Positions 26,852 through 36,100 of a DNA stretch of 64,000 bases are shown here, one piece after another. A program made the translations under genes and the position numbers. How positions within the stretch are numbered: position 1 is the first letter of the stretch; the number at the start of each line of letters is the position of its first letter. The notes beneath the pieces were generated by a model that saw only the letters and a program-made list of their open reading frames with translations, had not been told where the DNA came from and did no database searches. Source of the stretch: Chryseobacterium sp. G0162 (GTDB lineage: Bacteria; Bacteroidota; Bacteroidia; Flavobacteriales; Weeksellaceae). The stretch lies in assembly GCF_003815715.1 (NCBI RefSeq), contig NZ_CP033922.1, forward strand, positions 372,001 to 436,000, given 5' to 3'.

Positions 26852-29419
26852 TTACTTTATCAGATTCTGAGCTCTTCGCAGGTTGTCGGTTGCCTGTAAA
26901 ATTTTATTTTTCAGAATAACATTATAATCAGGATTTTTAAGAAGAAACTGATTGACCACCTCCAGTGCTTTTGGATTCTGATAGCTGATGAATGTGGAAC
27001 GGAGCCAGTTATCCGGGAAAAAGATATCTCCTGTTTTCTGAATTTCCTGTAAGATCTCCAAGGTTTTAGGAAGATAATGAACAGATGTCTGTTGTCTTAA
27101 CGGATGGTGCAGATAGCCTAATGCGGAACCAACAGCAGATTCATTGGATCTATTTTGTTTTTGCATCAATCCGTTAAAGAAATCGTCACGCACTTTCTGT
27201 TCTGATGAAGCAGCCTGCATAATGATCTTAAAACGATTCACCCGATCCGGATTTTTAATTCTACCCAATTGTTCTTGCAACAAATCATTATTATTTGAAT
27301 TCCTTAATGATAAGGCAAGAGCAAGATTTGTAAAGTCTTCGTCATTAAGCGATACTCCTTGTGGTGGGGTCTGAGACTTCCAGATCGTATACAGATTATC
27401 ATACGCCTGCTGAGATTGGAAAATACTCTGATATCCATCAAACACAATTTTCTTATTGTTTTTTGCTGTCTGCATCTGTAACGCTTTCCATAGTTTATCT
27501 TCCATATTTCCTGATTCTTTCAGTCTGGAATTTTCAGGTAAGAAGTTCCAATAAATAGAAGAAATATATCCGGTAATTAAACGAAGGTTCAGTTCCGTAG
27601 TTTCCTTTGGCAACTGTTCTGCAAAAAAGTGCAATAATTCCTGAGCCTTCACTTCTGAGCCGTTCAGCATGTTTTCATATAACGAAATATAGGCGCTGGC
27701 ACGATTGATCGGATCTTTTACCAGGGAAAAGTTTGATATGATTGTTTTGTCTGTCCTGAAGACTCCATACCCTATTCCCGATGAATTTTGCAGAATAAAC
27801 AGAGGTTTTCTTTTTCCTTTTAATTCAGAAATATCCTGTTGCTTTCCATCCAGTTTTATATTCACTTTCTCAATTCTGTCAGCGTAAAATAAACTGATCT
27901 CAAATTCCTGAGGCCACAATTTCGCTTCTTTTCCATATTCCGGTTTTTGGGATATGGTAAAACGTTCTATTGTATTGCCTTTGTATTTTACATCATAGTC
28001 AATCACTGGTCTGCCGGGATCATTCACCCATACCTTATTCCAGCTTTGTAAATCTTTGGGGGTATGATTATCCAGAATGGTGATAAGATCCGGCCAGCTG
28101 GCATTGTTGTAAGCATATTTCGTAAGGTATTCATTGACTCCTTTTCGGAAGTCTTCTTCCCCGATCAGCAATTCCAGTTGGCGCATCATAATGGGTGCCT
28201 TATTATAGATAATTGGCCCATACATCATTCCTGCATTTTGCAGGTTATCTAAAATCTGACGGATAGGATTCGCTCCCAATGTACGGTCTACAGAATAGGC
28301 TGCCGGAAAATGGGTTGTTAAAAATTTCAGATCGTAAATGCTTTTATCTGAGGATGCTCCGGTACTTTTATCTGCCATAAAATTGGCAAAAACCTCCTTC
28401 ATCCAGACATCATTGAACCAATCCATCGTCACCATATCTCCGAACCAAAGGTGAGCCACTTCATGGGCAATCAGGTTAGAACGGTTATTCAGCTGATTTT
28501 GTGTTGCATTTTTATCTAAAAACAATGTGGAGTTTTGAAATAGTATGGCTCCTGGATGTTCCATTCCTCCGAATTGGAAATCCGGAATGGCTGCCATTCC
28601 ATGCTTTTGGAAAGGATGTTTGATGCCGGTCCATTTTTCATAATAAGCCAGAGAATTTCTATATAGCGAGAAAATAGAGTCCATACTGTTCTTAATTTTT
28701 GCAGAATCAGTTTCACGATATAAAATTCTGGAATCCTGCTGACTGATTTTTTCGGTATGATTTTTAAAATCTCCGGCAGCAAAAGAAAAAAGATAAGTAG
28801 GAAGCAAATCCGACTGATTAAACTGCAGCGTTTTCTGTCCTTGTTGTACCGTGGTATCTTTCAGTTTTCCATTAGATATGGCACTCCATTTTTCAGGAAT
28901 GGTTAAGGTCAGTGAATAATTAGCCTTTAGATTAGGCTGATCAAAACATGGGAACATGGTTCTGGCACGATCCGGTACAAATAAGGCATACAGATATCCA
29001 TCACGTCTGTTTAATGCACCATTTCCTGCCAGAAAATTGAAATTAATCTGGTTGGAACCTGATTTCAGGTATTTGGCATCAATCACCACATGTTCGTTTT
29101 CAAGAATCGGCTTTATCGTCTGGCCATTCACCGATACTGATAAAAGCGAAGCAGGGTCTTCTTTAAAATCTATTAACAATGACGTTTCATCCTGTTTTTT
29201 ATAGTTAAAAGTAAGAACTTCAGTTCCGGAAATCCTTTCCGATTTGCTTTCAGGAATTTTCAGACTGAGTTCATATGTAATCTCACTTAATGTACTTTTT
29301 CTAAACTGAGCCAGTTCATACGACACTCCGGATTCAATTTTAGATAATGATTTCGTTTGTGCATGATACCCACTATTAAAAACGACAAGAAATAATGCTA
29401 ATAGACGTACTTTTTTCAT
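26852..29419 (-). CDS. Exported M1-family zinc aminopeptidase
   Basis: The 855-residue protein has a signal peptide (MKKVRLLALFLVVFNSGYHAQ). Its M1 core shows the exopeptidase motif GGMEHPGA, the zinc site HEVAH at residues 319-323 and the third ligand Glu342, the expected HExxH-18-E spacing. It also has a helical C-terminal domain typical of M1 enzymes. It removes N-terminal residues from peptides outside the cytoplasm, probably in nutrient peptide use. No operon partner. The protein does not end in a type IX sorting domain, so periplasmic location is most likely. Confidence 0.93.
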   Translation of the reverse strand: MKKVRLLALFLVVFNSGYHAQTKSLSKIESGVSYELAQFRKSTLSEITYELSLKIPESKSERISGTEVLTFNYKKQDETSLLIDFKEDPASLLSVSVNGQTIKPILENEHVVIDAKYLKSGSNQINFNFLAGNGALNRRDGYLYALFVPDRARTMFPCFDQPNLKANYSLTLTIPEKWSAISNGKLKDTTVQQGQKTLQFNQSDLLPTYLFSFAAGDFKNHTEKISQQDSRILYRETDSAKIKNSMDSIFSLYRNSLAYYEKWTGIKHPFQKHGMAAIPDFQFGGMEHPGAILFQNSTLFLDKNATQNQLNNRSNLIAHEVAHLWFGDMVTMDWFNDVWMKEVFANFMADKSTGASSDKSIYDLKFLTTHFPAAYSVDRTLGANPIRQILDNLQNAGMMYGPIIYNKAPIMMRQLELLIGEEDFRKGVNEYLTKYAYNNASWPDLITILDNHTPKDLQSWNKVWVNDPGRPVIDYDVKYKGNTIERFTISQKPEYGKEAKLWPQEFEISLFYADRIEKVNIKLDGKQQDISELKGKRKPLFILQNSSGIGYGVFRTDKTIISNFSLVKDPINRASAYISLYENMLNGSEVKAQELLHFFAEQLPKETTELNLRLITGYISSIYWNFLPENSRLKESGNMEDKLWKALQMQTAKNNKKIVFDGYQSIFQSQQAYDNLYTIWKSQTPPQGVSLNDEDFTNLALALSLRNSNNNDLLQEQLGRIKNPDRVNRFKIIMQAASSEQKVRDDFFNGLMQKQNRSNESAVGSALGYLHHPLRQQTSVHYLPKTLEILQEIQKTGDIFFPDNWLRSTFISYQNPKALEVVNQFLLKNPDYNVILKNKILQATDNLRRAQNLIK

Positions 29420-29755
29420 ACATCAAATATAAGAATTGGAATCCAAGGGGAAAATTCCAATTATAAATTATACCTGTAAAATTTAAGGTTACTTTTTATT
29501 AATGTGCACGAGCGTGACGCTCGCGCCAGCGTTAGGACATTGATAGTAAGTAATGTGATCTATTATGGAATACTATTCTTTCATATAAGCAGTTTATTTT
29601 CCAACAAAAACATACAAATACCCCTATTAATAAATGCTTTACAAAAAAGTCAGCCTTATTAATTTTTCATCTATTTATATTAATTCCAGATAAACGAAAT
29701 TATTTTCACTTACTATCATAAATTATTAATAATTTAGCAGGATAATTAAAAACGA
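29420..29755. other. Intergenic region with GC-rich palindrome
   Basis: These 336 nt separate the divergent aminopeptidase and JmjC-like genes. I see no gene in it. GAGCGT-G-ACGCTC (29510-29522), followed by GCGCCAGCG, is a GC-rich palindromic island in AT-rich DNA. Confidence 0.55.
29510..29522. repeat. GC-rich palindrome, REP-like
   Basis: GAGCGT and ACGCTC form perfect 6-bp arms around one G, directly followed by GCGCCAGCG. It is out of character for the local base composition and sits in a divergent intergenic region, as repetitive extragenic palindromes often do. Confidence 0.4.
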
Positions 29756-30637
29756 ATGGGCATACTCCTTAAACCAATTGATATTGTAGATGACATTTCA
29801 CAGGAAGATTTCCGTGAGAAATACCTTAAGCCTCGCAAGCCAGTGGTAATCAAAAACATGGCAAGAAATTGGCCAGCATATCAAAAATGGACAATGGAGT
29901 ACATGAAGGAAGTGGTTGGCGATGTAGTTGTACCTTTATATGACAGTGCTAAAGCCGATCCTGCAGCTCCTATTAACACGCCCACTACCAAAATGCCATT
30001 TGGTGAATACGTTGATCTGATCCAACGGGAACCTACAGATCTGAGAATCTTCTTTTTTGATCCTATTAAGTTTGCTCCTAAATTGTTGGATGATTATATC
30101 CCGCCAAAGAATCTGATGGGTGGATTTTTGGATAAATACCCGAGTATGTTCTTCGGGGGTAAAGGTTCCGTGACTTTCCTTCATTATGATATTGATATGC
30201 CTCATATCTTCCATACTCATTTCAACGGAAGAAAGCATGTTCTTCTCTTCGAATACAAGTGGAAAACCCGTTTGTATAAGCTTCCTTATGCAACGTATGC
30301 CCTGGAAGATTATGATATTTCCAATCCTGATTTTGAAAAATTCCCGGCATTGGATGGGATTGAAGGGATAGAATGTTATCTTGAGCATGGTGATACCCTG
30401 TTTATGCCTACCGGCTGGTGGCACTGGATGAAATATCTGGATGGTTCTTTCTCTCTTTCACTTCGTGCATGGGACAAAAGCTGGGCTGTAAAAGCTCATT
30501 CTTTATGGAATCTGACTGTTCAGCGAAATTTTGACAACTTCATGAAAGGCAGGTATAAAAAAAGATACATGGACTGGAAAGAAAAAAAATCTGTTGAAAG
30601 AGCCAATATAGCTTTGAAGAAGGGACTTCCAAAATAA
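29756..30637 (+). CDS. JmjC/cupin-8-type Fe(II)/2-oxoglutarate oxygenase-like protein
   Basis: The 293-residue soluble protein begins with a PIDIVDDISQEDFREKYLKPRKPVVI segment, the usual start of cupin-8/JmjC proteins. It continues with FLHYDIDMPHIFH, whose HxD plus a downstream His (LFMPTGWWHWM) would make the Fe(II) facial triad of 2-oxoglutarate-dependent hydroxylases. Members hydroxylate protein or small-molecule substrates. The substrate is unknown. A membrane-protein gene follows 87 nt downstream on the same strand. Confidence 0.85.
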   Translation: MGILLKPIDIVDDISQEDFREKYLKPRKPVVIKNMARNWPAYQKWTMEYMKEVVGDVVVPLYDSAKADPAAPINTPTTKMPFGEYVDLIQREPTDLRIFFFDPIKFAPKLLDDYIPPKNLMGGFLDKYPSMFFGGKGSVTFLHYDIDMPHIFHTHFNGRKHVLLFEYKWKTRLYKLPYATYALEDYDISNPDFEKFPALDGIEGIECYLEHGDTLFMPTGWWHWMKYLDGSFSLSLRAWDKSWAVKAHSLWNLTVQRNFDNFMKGRYKKRYMDWKEKKSVERANIALKKGLPK

Positions 30638-30724
30638 ATTACATCTTACTTCACTGGTTTTATGCGATATGCAATTTAAAAATGATTAAATTGCATAGTG
30701 AACCCGTTCCCTTAATACCTGTGT

Positions 30725-31447
30725 ATGTTCGAAAAATTGATTGACAGTTTCGAGAAGCTGTGTCTTCAGATTATTATTGAAATATTGCTGGTGCCGGTAA
30801 CTATTTTTAAATTGTTTCAGGATCCCCGCCGTTGCTATGATCTGTCCGTTCATGAAATGGAGAAGGAAGAAACCGAACGGTTTCATGACTACCTATCACC
30901 CATCAAACTCTCCGTATATACTTCAGTAATTGTATCAGTTCTGCTAATGGATTATGGTGGAGAACAAAATTTCCTGTCACAGATCAAGGGATTAAGTATG
31001 GTAGAAAAAGCTTTATTTATATTCCTGATGAACAATTTTACTGCTGTGGTGTTTAGTGTAATATTGTTGTGGTATAAAAAAGAAAAAGTGAATACTATAG
31101 CTTTCCGTACCTTACTCTTTTCTTTTATCTATACTACAGTTTACACTTCTACTCCATTTTTTATCCTGATTCTTTCTACCATGTTTCTGGGACATACTAT
31201 CAATGTACAGTCTTACATAGATCATCTGGATAAAGTATCATTGTCTGGAGATTACAGTTCCGGAGAATATACATTTTTTGTCATTTTCTTACTCTTTTTT
31301 GTTATAGGAATGATTGGATTGTTTAAACTATTCAAAGCCCTTCATTATATCCTGAAAGAAAATTTCCGCTATCATCCTTATGTAGTATGGTTCTTTACCC
31401 TATTGTTTTTTCTTATACAACTTTATTATGCAAAAGGCTTTGTATAA
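30725..31447 (+). CDS. Five-helix membrane protein, DUF3667-like or related
   Basis: The 240-residue protein starts with a cytoplasmic helix (MFEKLIDSFEKLCLQIII), then has four to five membrane helices (SVYTSVIVSVLLMDY, FIFLMNNFTAVVFSVILLWY, IYTTVYTSTPFFILILSTMFL, FFVIFLLFFVIGMIGLFKLF, VVWFFTLLFFLIQLYYA). It resembles the membrane part of DUF3667 proteins, but I could not confirm the zinc-ribbon start. Function unknown. It is co-directional with the JmjC-like gene. Confidence 0.55.
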   Translation: MFEKLIDSFEKLCLQIIIEILLVPVTIFKLFQDPRRCYDLSVHEMEKEETERFHDYLSPIKLSVYTSVIVSVLLMDYGGEQNFLSQIKGLSMVEKALFIFLMNNFTAVVFSVILLWYKKEKVNTIAFRTLLFSFIYTTVYTSTPFFILILSTMFLGHTINVQSYIDHLDKVSLSGDYSSGEYTFFVIFLLFFVIGMIGLFKLFKALHYILKENFRYHPYVVWFFTLLFFLIQLYYAKGFV

Positions 31448-31581
31448 ATAACTATTCATAAAAAACAATGCTAAGCATACCAACGCTATTTCATTTAAAA
31501 CCTGCACTTTACCTATTAAATCTTTGATATAATTGCTTTATTTCTTCCATCTTTCATAGGAATATTGATGTTTTTTTAACA

Positions 31582-31597
31582 AACATACCAGTCTGTT
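31582..31597. promoter_or_regulatory. Probable TetR operator
   Basis: AACATACCAGTCTGTT matches its own reverse complement at 12 of 16 positions (AACAnACnnGTnTGTT). It lies 12 bp before the TAAATTTG -7 element of the TetR gene, covering where the -33 element should be. TetR proteins usually bind such palindromes and repress their own gene. Confidence 0.6.
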
Positions 31598-31608
31598 CAT
31601 ATTTTGTT

Positions 31609-31616
31609 TAAATTTG
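31609..31616 (+). promoter_or_regulatory. Bacteroidetes -7 element of the TetR gene (TAAATTTG)
   Basis: TAAATTTG fits TAnnTTTG and lies 15 nt before the start codon. The -33 region is occupied by the TetR-type palindrome, supporting repression by the gene's own product. Confidence 0.6.
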
Positions 31617-31631
31617 TGAAAAACATAACCA

Positions 31632-32168
31632 ATGTCCAAACCTCGTGAAAGAATATTAAGTACCACCCTGCTTCTGTTTCACAAGCAAGGTTTTAACAGT
31701 ACCGGCATTAATCAGATCATTGAAGAAGCCAATGTTTCAAAGGCAAGCTTCTATCAGCATTTTAAGTCAAAAGATGAGCTGTGTATTGAATTCCTCAACA
31801 AAAGATATGATTATTGGGTCTCGGAACTGGAAAAGTTCATCTCCGGAGCTTTAGGCTCTGAAGAAAAGATTCTGAAATCTTTTGATTTTCTGATGTATAT
31901 GAATGAAAAAGAAAATTTCAGAGGCTGCAGTTTCTGGAATATCTTATCTGAAATACCTGCTGATAAAGAGGAAATCCATTCCGTTCTCCGCTATCATAAG
32001 AATAAGCTGAGAATCTTCTTCAATGATGAAATGAAGGATGAAAAGGTAGCAGCCCATATCTATCTCCTTTTTGAAAGCTCAATACTTACCAGCCAGCTCT
32101 ATAGGTCCAATGAGTTTATTGAAACCTCTAAAACTATTATTAAAAATATACTTCATTCCTCACACTAA
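31632..32168 (+). CDS. TetR/AcrR-family transcriptional regulator
   Basis: The 178-residue protein has the TetR N-terminal DNA-binding domain (residues about 5-55: RERILSTTLLLFHKQGFNSTGINQII, NVSKASFYQHFKSKDEL) and an all-helical ligand domain including FRGCSFWNILSEIP. The HTH is canonical. Its probable operator lies directly upstream. The S74-tailed protein gene begins 44 nt downstream on the same strand, so that gene or the giant repeat protein may be in the regulon. Ligand unknown. Confidence 0.92.
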   Translation: MSKPRERILSTTLLLFHKQGFNSTGINQIIEEANVSKASFYQHFKSKDELCIEFLNKRYDYWVSELEKFISGALGSEEKILKSFDFLMYMNEKENFRGCSFWNILSEIPADKEEIHSVLRYHKNKLRIFFNDEMKDEKVAAHIYLLFESSILTSQLYRSNEFIETSKTIIKNILHSSH

Positions 32169-32211
32169 GGAAAGATTAAACATACTCAAATAAAAAACAA
32201 TTAAAAAAACT

Positions 32212-33072
32212 ATGCAAAACTCTACTTTTGTGCAGAAGACTCATTCTGCAGTGTTCAGGCTATGCCTCATCGGAAGTATTTCCATCTCTTCATTATTTTA
32301 TTCTCAGGCCGGTAGAATCGGGATAAACACTCCAGATCCAAAAGCTACACTGGATATTACCGCTAAAACAAATGGAAGTTCACAGGCTGAAGGGCTTATG
32401 ATTCCCAGGCTTACCGGAGATCAGATTCAAACAATGACGGCAAGCATCCAGTCCGGAAGTGAATCTCTAATGATTTACGCTACTGCCACACCAGCTTCCC
32501 CTACTTCAAAAGTAGCCAAGATAACCCAACCCGGATATTATTTCTGGAACGGAACCAGCTGGGAAAGTATGGGAGTTAATTCTAATATTTACACTTCAGA
32601 TGGAGCTATTACAACCGCTTTGGCTTCAAGAAATGTAGATCTGAACGGTAAAAACCTTGTCTTTTCCGGCATTGGCAGTGTAGGGATTGGAACAGCTCCT
32701 TCTGCAACGGCAAAACTGGATGTTGCCGGAACGGTAAAAGCAAGCGCCATAGATTATAATTCTGATGAAAGATTAAAACAAAATATTACAGAAATAACAT
32801 CATCCCCAGAAATCATTAATAGATTAAGACCGGTTTCCTATTTCTGGAATGAAACCGGAAAAAAGAAAGGCGGAAATGCTCAGCTTCAGTATGGTCTTGT
32901 TGCTCAGGAAGTAGAGAAAGTACTACCCAACATCGTAAGTACCGATAATGATGGATATAAATCTGTCAACTATAATGAATTGATTCCCCTTTTATTACAA
33001 ACGGTTCAGGAGCAGGGAAAAAAAATAGAAGAATTACAAAAAGCATTGCAACACCTAAAAAAATCCAAATAA
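32212..33072 (+). CDS. Exported tail-fibre-like protein with C-terminal S74 chaperone domain
   Basis: The 286-residue product has an N-terminal signal region (about residues 15-35, ending near SLFYSQ) and a region with Bacteroidetes-type surface motifs (RIGINTPDPKATLDI, YYFWNGTSWESM, VGIGTAPSATAKLDVAG). From residue 184 comes the peptidase S74 intramolecular chaperone: SDERLKQNITE, INRLRPVSYFWNE, QYGLVAQEVEKVLPNIV, SVNYNELIPLLLQTVQEQ, ending with a coiled coil. S74 domains fold phage tail fibres as trimers and then cut themselves off. In Bacteroidetes the same domain occurs in secreted surface proteins. No phage gene is near, so a trimeric surface fibre is more likely than a prophage remnant. 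Confidence 0.85.
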   Translation: MQNSTFVQKTHSAVFRLCLIGSISISSLFYSQAGRIGINTPDPKATLDITAKTNGSSQAEGLMIPRLTGDQIQTMTASIQSGSESLMIYATATPASPTSKVAKITQPGYYFWNGTSWESMGVNSNIYTSDGAITTALASRNVDLNGKNLVFSGIGSVGIGTAPSATAKLDVAGTVKASAIDYNSDERLKQNITEITSSPEIINRLRPVSYFWNETGKKKGGNAQLQYGLVAQEVEKVLPNIVSTDNDGYKSVNYNELIPLLLQTVQEQGKKIEELQKALQHLKKSK

Positions 33073-33171
33073 TCTTCATGACGGATTGCCTCTAGTCAAA
33101 GAGGTATTATGTTTAGCAAAGGTTGAGACAGCTCTCTCTCAATCTATTACCAATTTTGTAATTCTAAGAAC

Positions 33172-36100
33172 ATGAAACACAAATTATATTTCATATTATT
33201 ATTCCTTGCCTCCCAAATTATTTTTGCTCAGAATAATTATTACTGGGTAGGCGGTGCCGGTAGCTGGAGTGATCTGAATCACTGGCGTATAGGCTCAGCA
33301 TCAGGGCAGGCAGCTACTATTATTCCTTCACGGTATGATAATGTCTATATTACTTCAGGAAGTGGTTTTCCTATTAGTGGAGGTACATTAACGATCCCAT
33401 CATCAGCTACTTGTAAAGATTTCATTATAGATGATTCATTTACTACTAAGCTAAGTTTTCCATCAGCAAGTGTTTTTAATATATATGGGAATCTGAAATG
33501 GAAGTCCAACGCCACAGCATTCTATAATCTTACGATGAATTTGTTTTCAGAAAGCTCCAATCCTACCCCCAATATGATTGACGTCCCCGATAATATGATT
33601 GATCCTTCATATATCAACGGTAGTTATCAATCTGCTATTAATCTTAAAGGAAACGGAGCCTTTAAACTGGTGAAAAATTTTGCCAGCAACGGGTTTTTCT
33701 ATTTCAACATCAGCGACAGTGCTTTTTTAGATACGGATAATAAGAATATCAATTCTATGGTATTCAGCTATAGTTCTACAGCAGCTTCCAACTTCAGGTC
33801 CTCAACGGTGACTACCACCAGTACGATGACATTAAACTCAGCGGCTAATCTTACCCAGGCTACAGTTTCCTTTCCTGCATTGAATATACAGACTACCCAG
33901 AATATCAAAAAAATACTTCTTACTTCCTCAGGTTACTCTCAGATAACAGGCGGAAATCTTCTGACAGTGGATGAGGTAACAGGAATAGGTGCCGCAGGAG
34001 GTAATTTTACCGGAACGCAGTTTAATTTTAACAAAGTTAATTTATATGCCTGCTACATTAATGCAAATTTATATAATGCCAATGATATGGTTTTGGGTGA
34101 TGGAAGTGCTGAAATGATAGGAACCCGATTTGAAATAAAAAATATGACCCTTGGAAAGGGAAATAATATATTCAGAGCATCACAATTTGACATCAATAAT
34201 CTTATCTTGAATGGCGGACAATACAGCTTCCGACAAACTTCATCCAATACATATTTTCAGGTTAATCAAAGTCTTACGGCCAATACTCCATGTAACGGAA
34301 TTATCCCAAAGTTTGTAGCTGTAGAACCTTTATTACCTGTCAACCTGATTCTTCCAGGTTCTATCAATGGAAATGGAGCCGTTTCATTTAATGGTTATAA
34401 TTTAGCTTCGGTAAAGCTTACAGGCGGGGCATCTGTAACAGCAGGCATAGATGGAGGAAATAATACTGGCACTATTACTTATCCAGGGATTGCCGCAAAG
34501 ACATATTACTGGATAGGTGGCGGAGGTAACTGGAATGATCCTGCCCATTGGTCATTCACATCTGGAGGGCCTTCTGCTAACTGCATTCCTATCATGTATG
34601 ACGATGTTATCTTTAATGAAAACTCAGGTTTTACTTCAGGAAATAACACTATTAATAATGGCGGGACAGTTGCCTTAATAAGGAATATGACCTGGAATAA
34701 TGCTCCTGCCAGTCCTGTTTTGAATATTAACACGACTTTGTATGGTAATCTTTATCTTCAGAAGGACGTGTCTGCTCCTGTTAGCATTAGTTTTATTAAA
34801 TATAATCCAGGAGATCCGGCAGCAAATCGTTATATGAATTTCGAAGGTCAGAAAGTAAGTCAATTGGTTATCTACGGAAATGATAATTTTTATCTTATGC
34901 CCTCTAATTCAGGAACTCCTTATGATGTAGAAGTGGCTGGCATTTTCAATTTTGACAACAATGCCTTAACAAGTAATCTTTATGCTGACGGAAGAAAAAT
35001 AAAAGCCGGTGAGCTTTGGCTGGGAGGAAATAATGTTAATATAGATAATGCTTTGCTAAGTCAGAATCTTCTCAATATTTTAACAAAACAGACCATTACG
35101 GCTCCCAATACTTCTGTATACTTCCAAAACTACAACGGGCGTTATTCCGGTTCAGGAAATACCAATCATTTTTTTGGTAAAGCCTATAAAGAAGGCAGCA
35201 GTATTGGAAATATACAGTACCTTACTACTGACAACTTTCAGGTGAATGGTGGTGACATCAGATTTTTTGGAAACAACAAAACAAAAAATGCAGTTATTAA
35301 TGCAGCTTCCAATATTACTATTTCTGATACTACGGTAAAACTTACCATCACAGACAGCTGGATTTTTAATCGTGCAGACTGTGATTTGGTTCTTACTTTT
35401 ACTGGTCAGGGTGGAAATAATCTGATCCTAGGCAACAACATTAACGGAAATGGATTCGTTGAGCTCAACCGAATGAATATTTCAGGGATTAACGCAAGCT
35501 ATATCACTCCTGTTGCAGGTGCAAAACCTATCAATGCCAGCAATTCCGTAGACAGTGGGAATAATTCCGGAATTAATTTCAAGGCCAGCGCTTCTAAAAA
35601 CTTTTACTGGAAAGGAGGGGCCGGAACCTGGAATGACCTCAACCACTGGTCCCTGGACCCATCAAGCACCAGAGCAACAGCCAATTGTGGCCTTCCTACA
35701 ATTAACGATAATGTTTTCTTTGACCAGTATTCAGGGTTCTACACTACTGGAATTACAGCTATACAGATGACCAATGATGTTTCAGTAAATGATATCACAT
35801 TCAGTGGACTCACTCCAGGATCAAGATCTTATTTTGCAGGAAATAACAATTATTACAAAATGAATGTCAATGGAAATATGGTCTTACATGCTGGATATTA
35901 TGATGCCGGATACTTCAGTGGATTTACGTTTGTCAACATTAATAAACCCACAGGTGCCTTAAAAAATGTAACTCCCAACGGAGCAACATCTGCCTTAACT
36001 TTCTCAGGAGATGCTCAATGGAAAATCAATAGAGGAACGTCACAGTATGACCTTATCGGATCTTCAAGCATCAGCCAAACCAATGTACCTGGTAACAGTT

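Noticed and set aside
29936..30424. 162-codon frame antisense to the JmjC-like gene
   Set aside because: Shadow frame; the opposite strand encodes a recognisable enzyme.
32212..33072. Prophage tail-fibre remnant
   Set aside because: Although it has an S74 domain, there are no phage structural, integrase or lysis genes nearby and the protein has an export signal.
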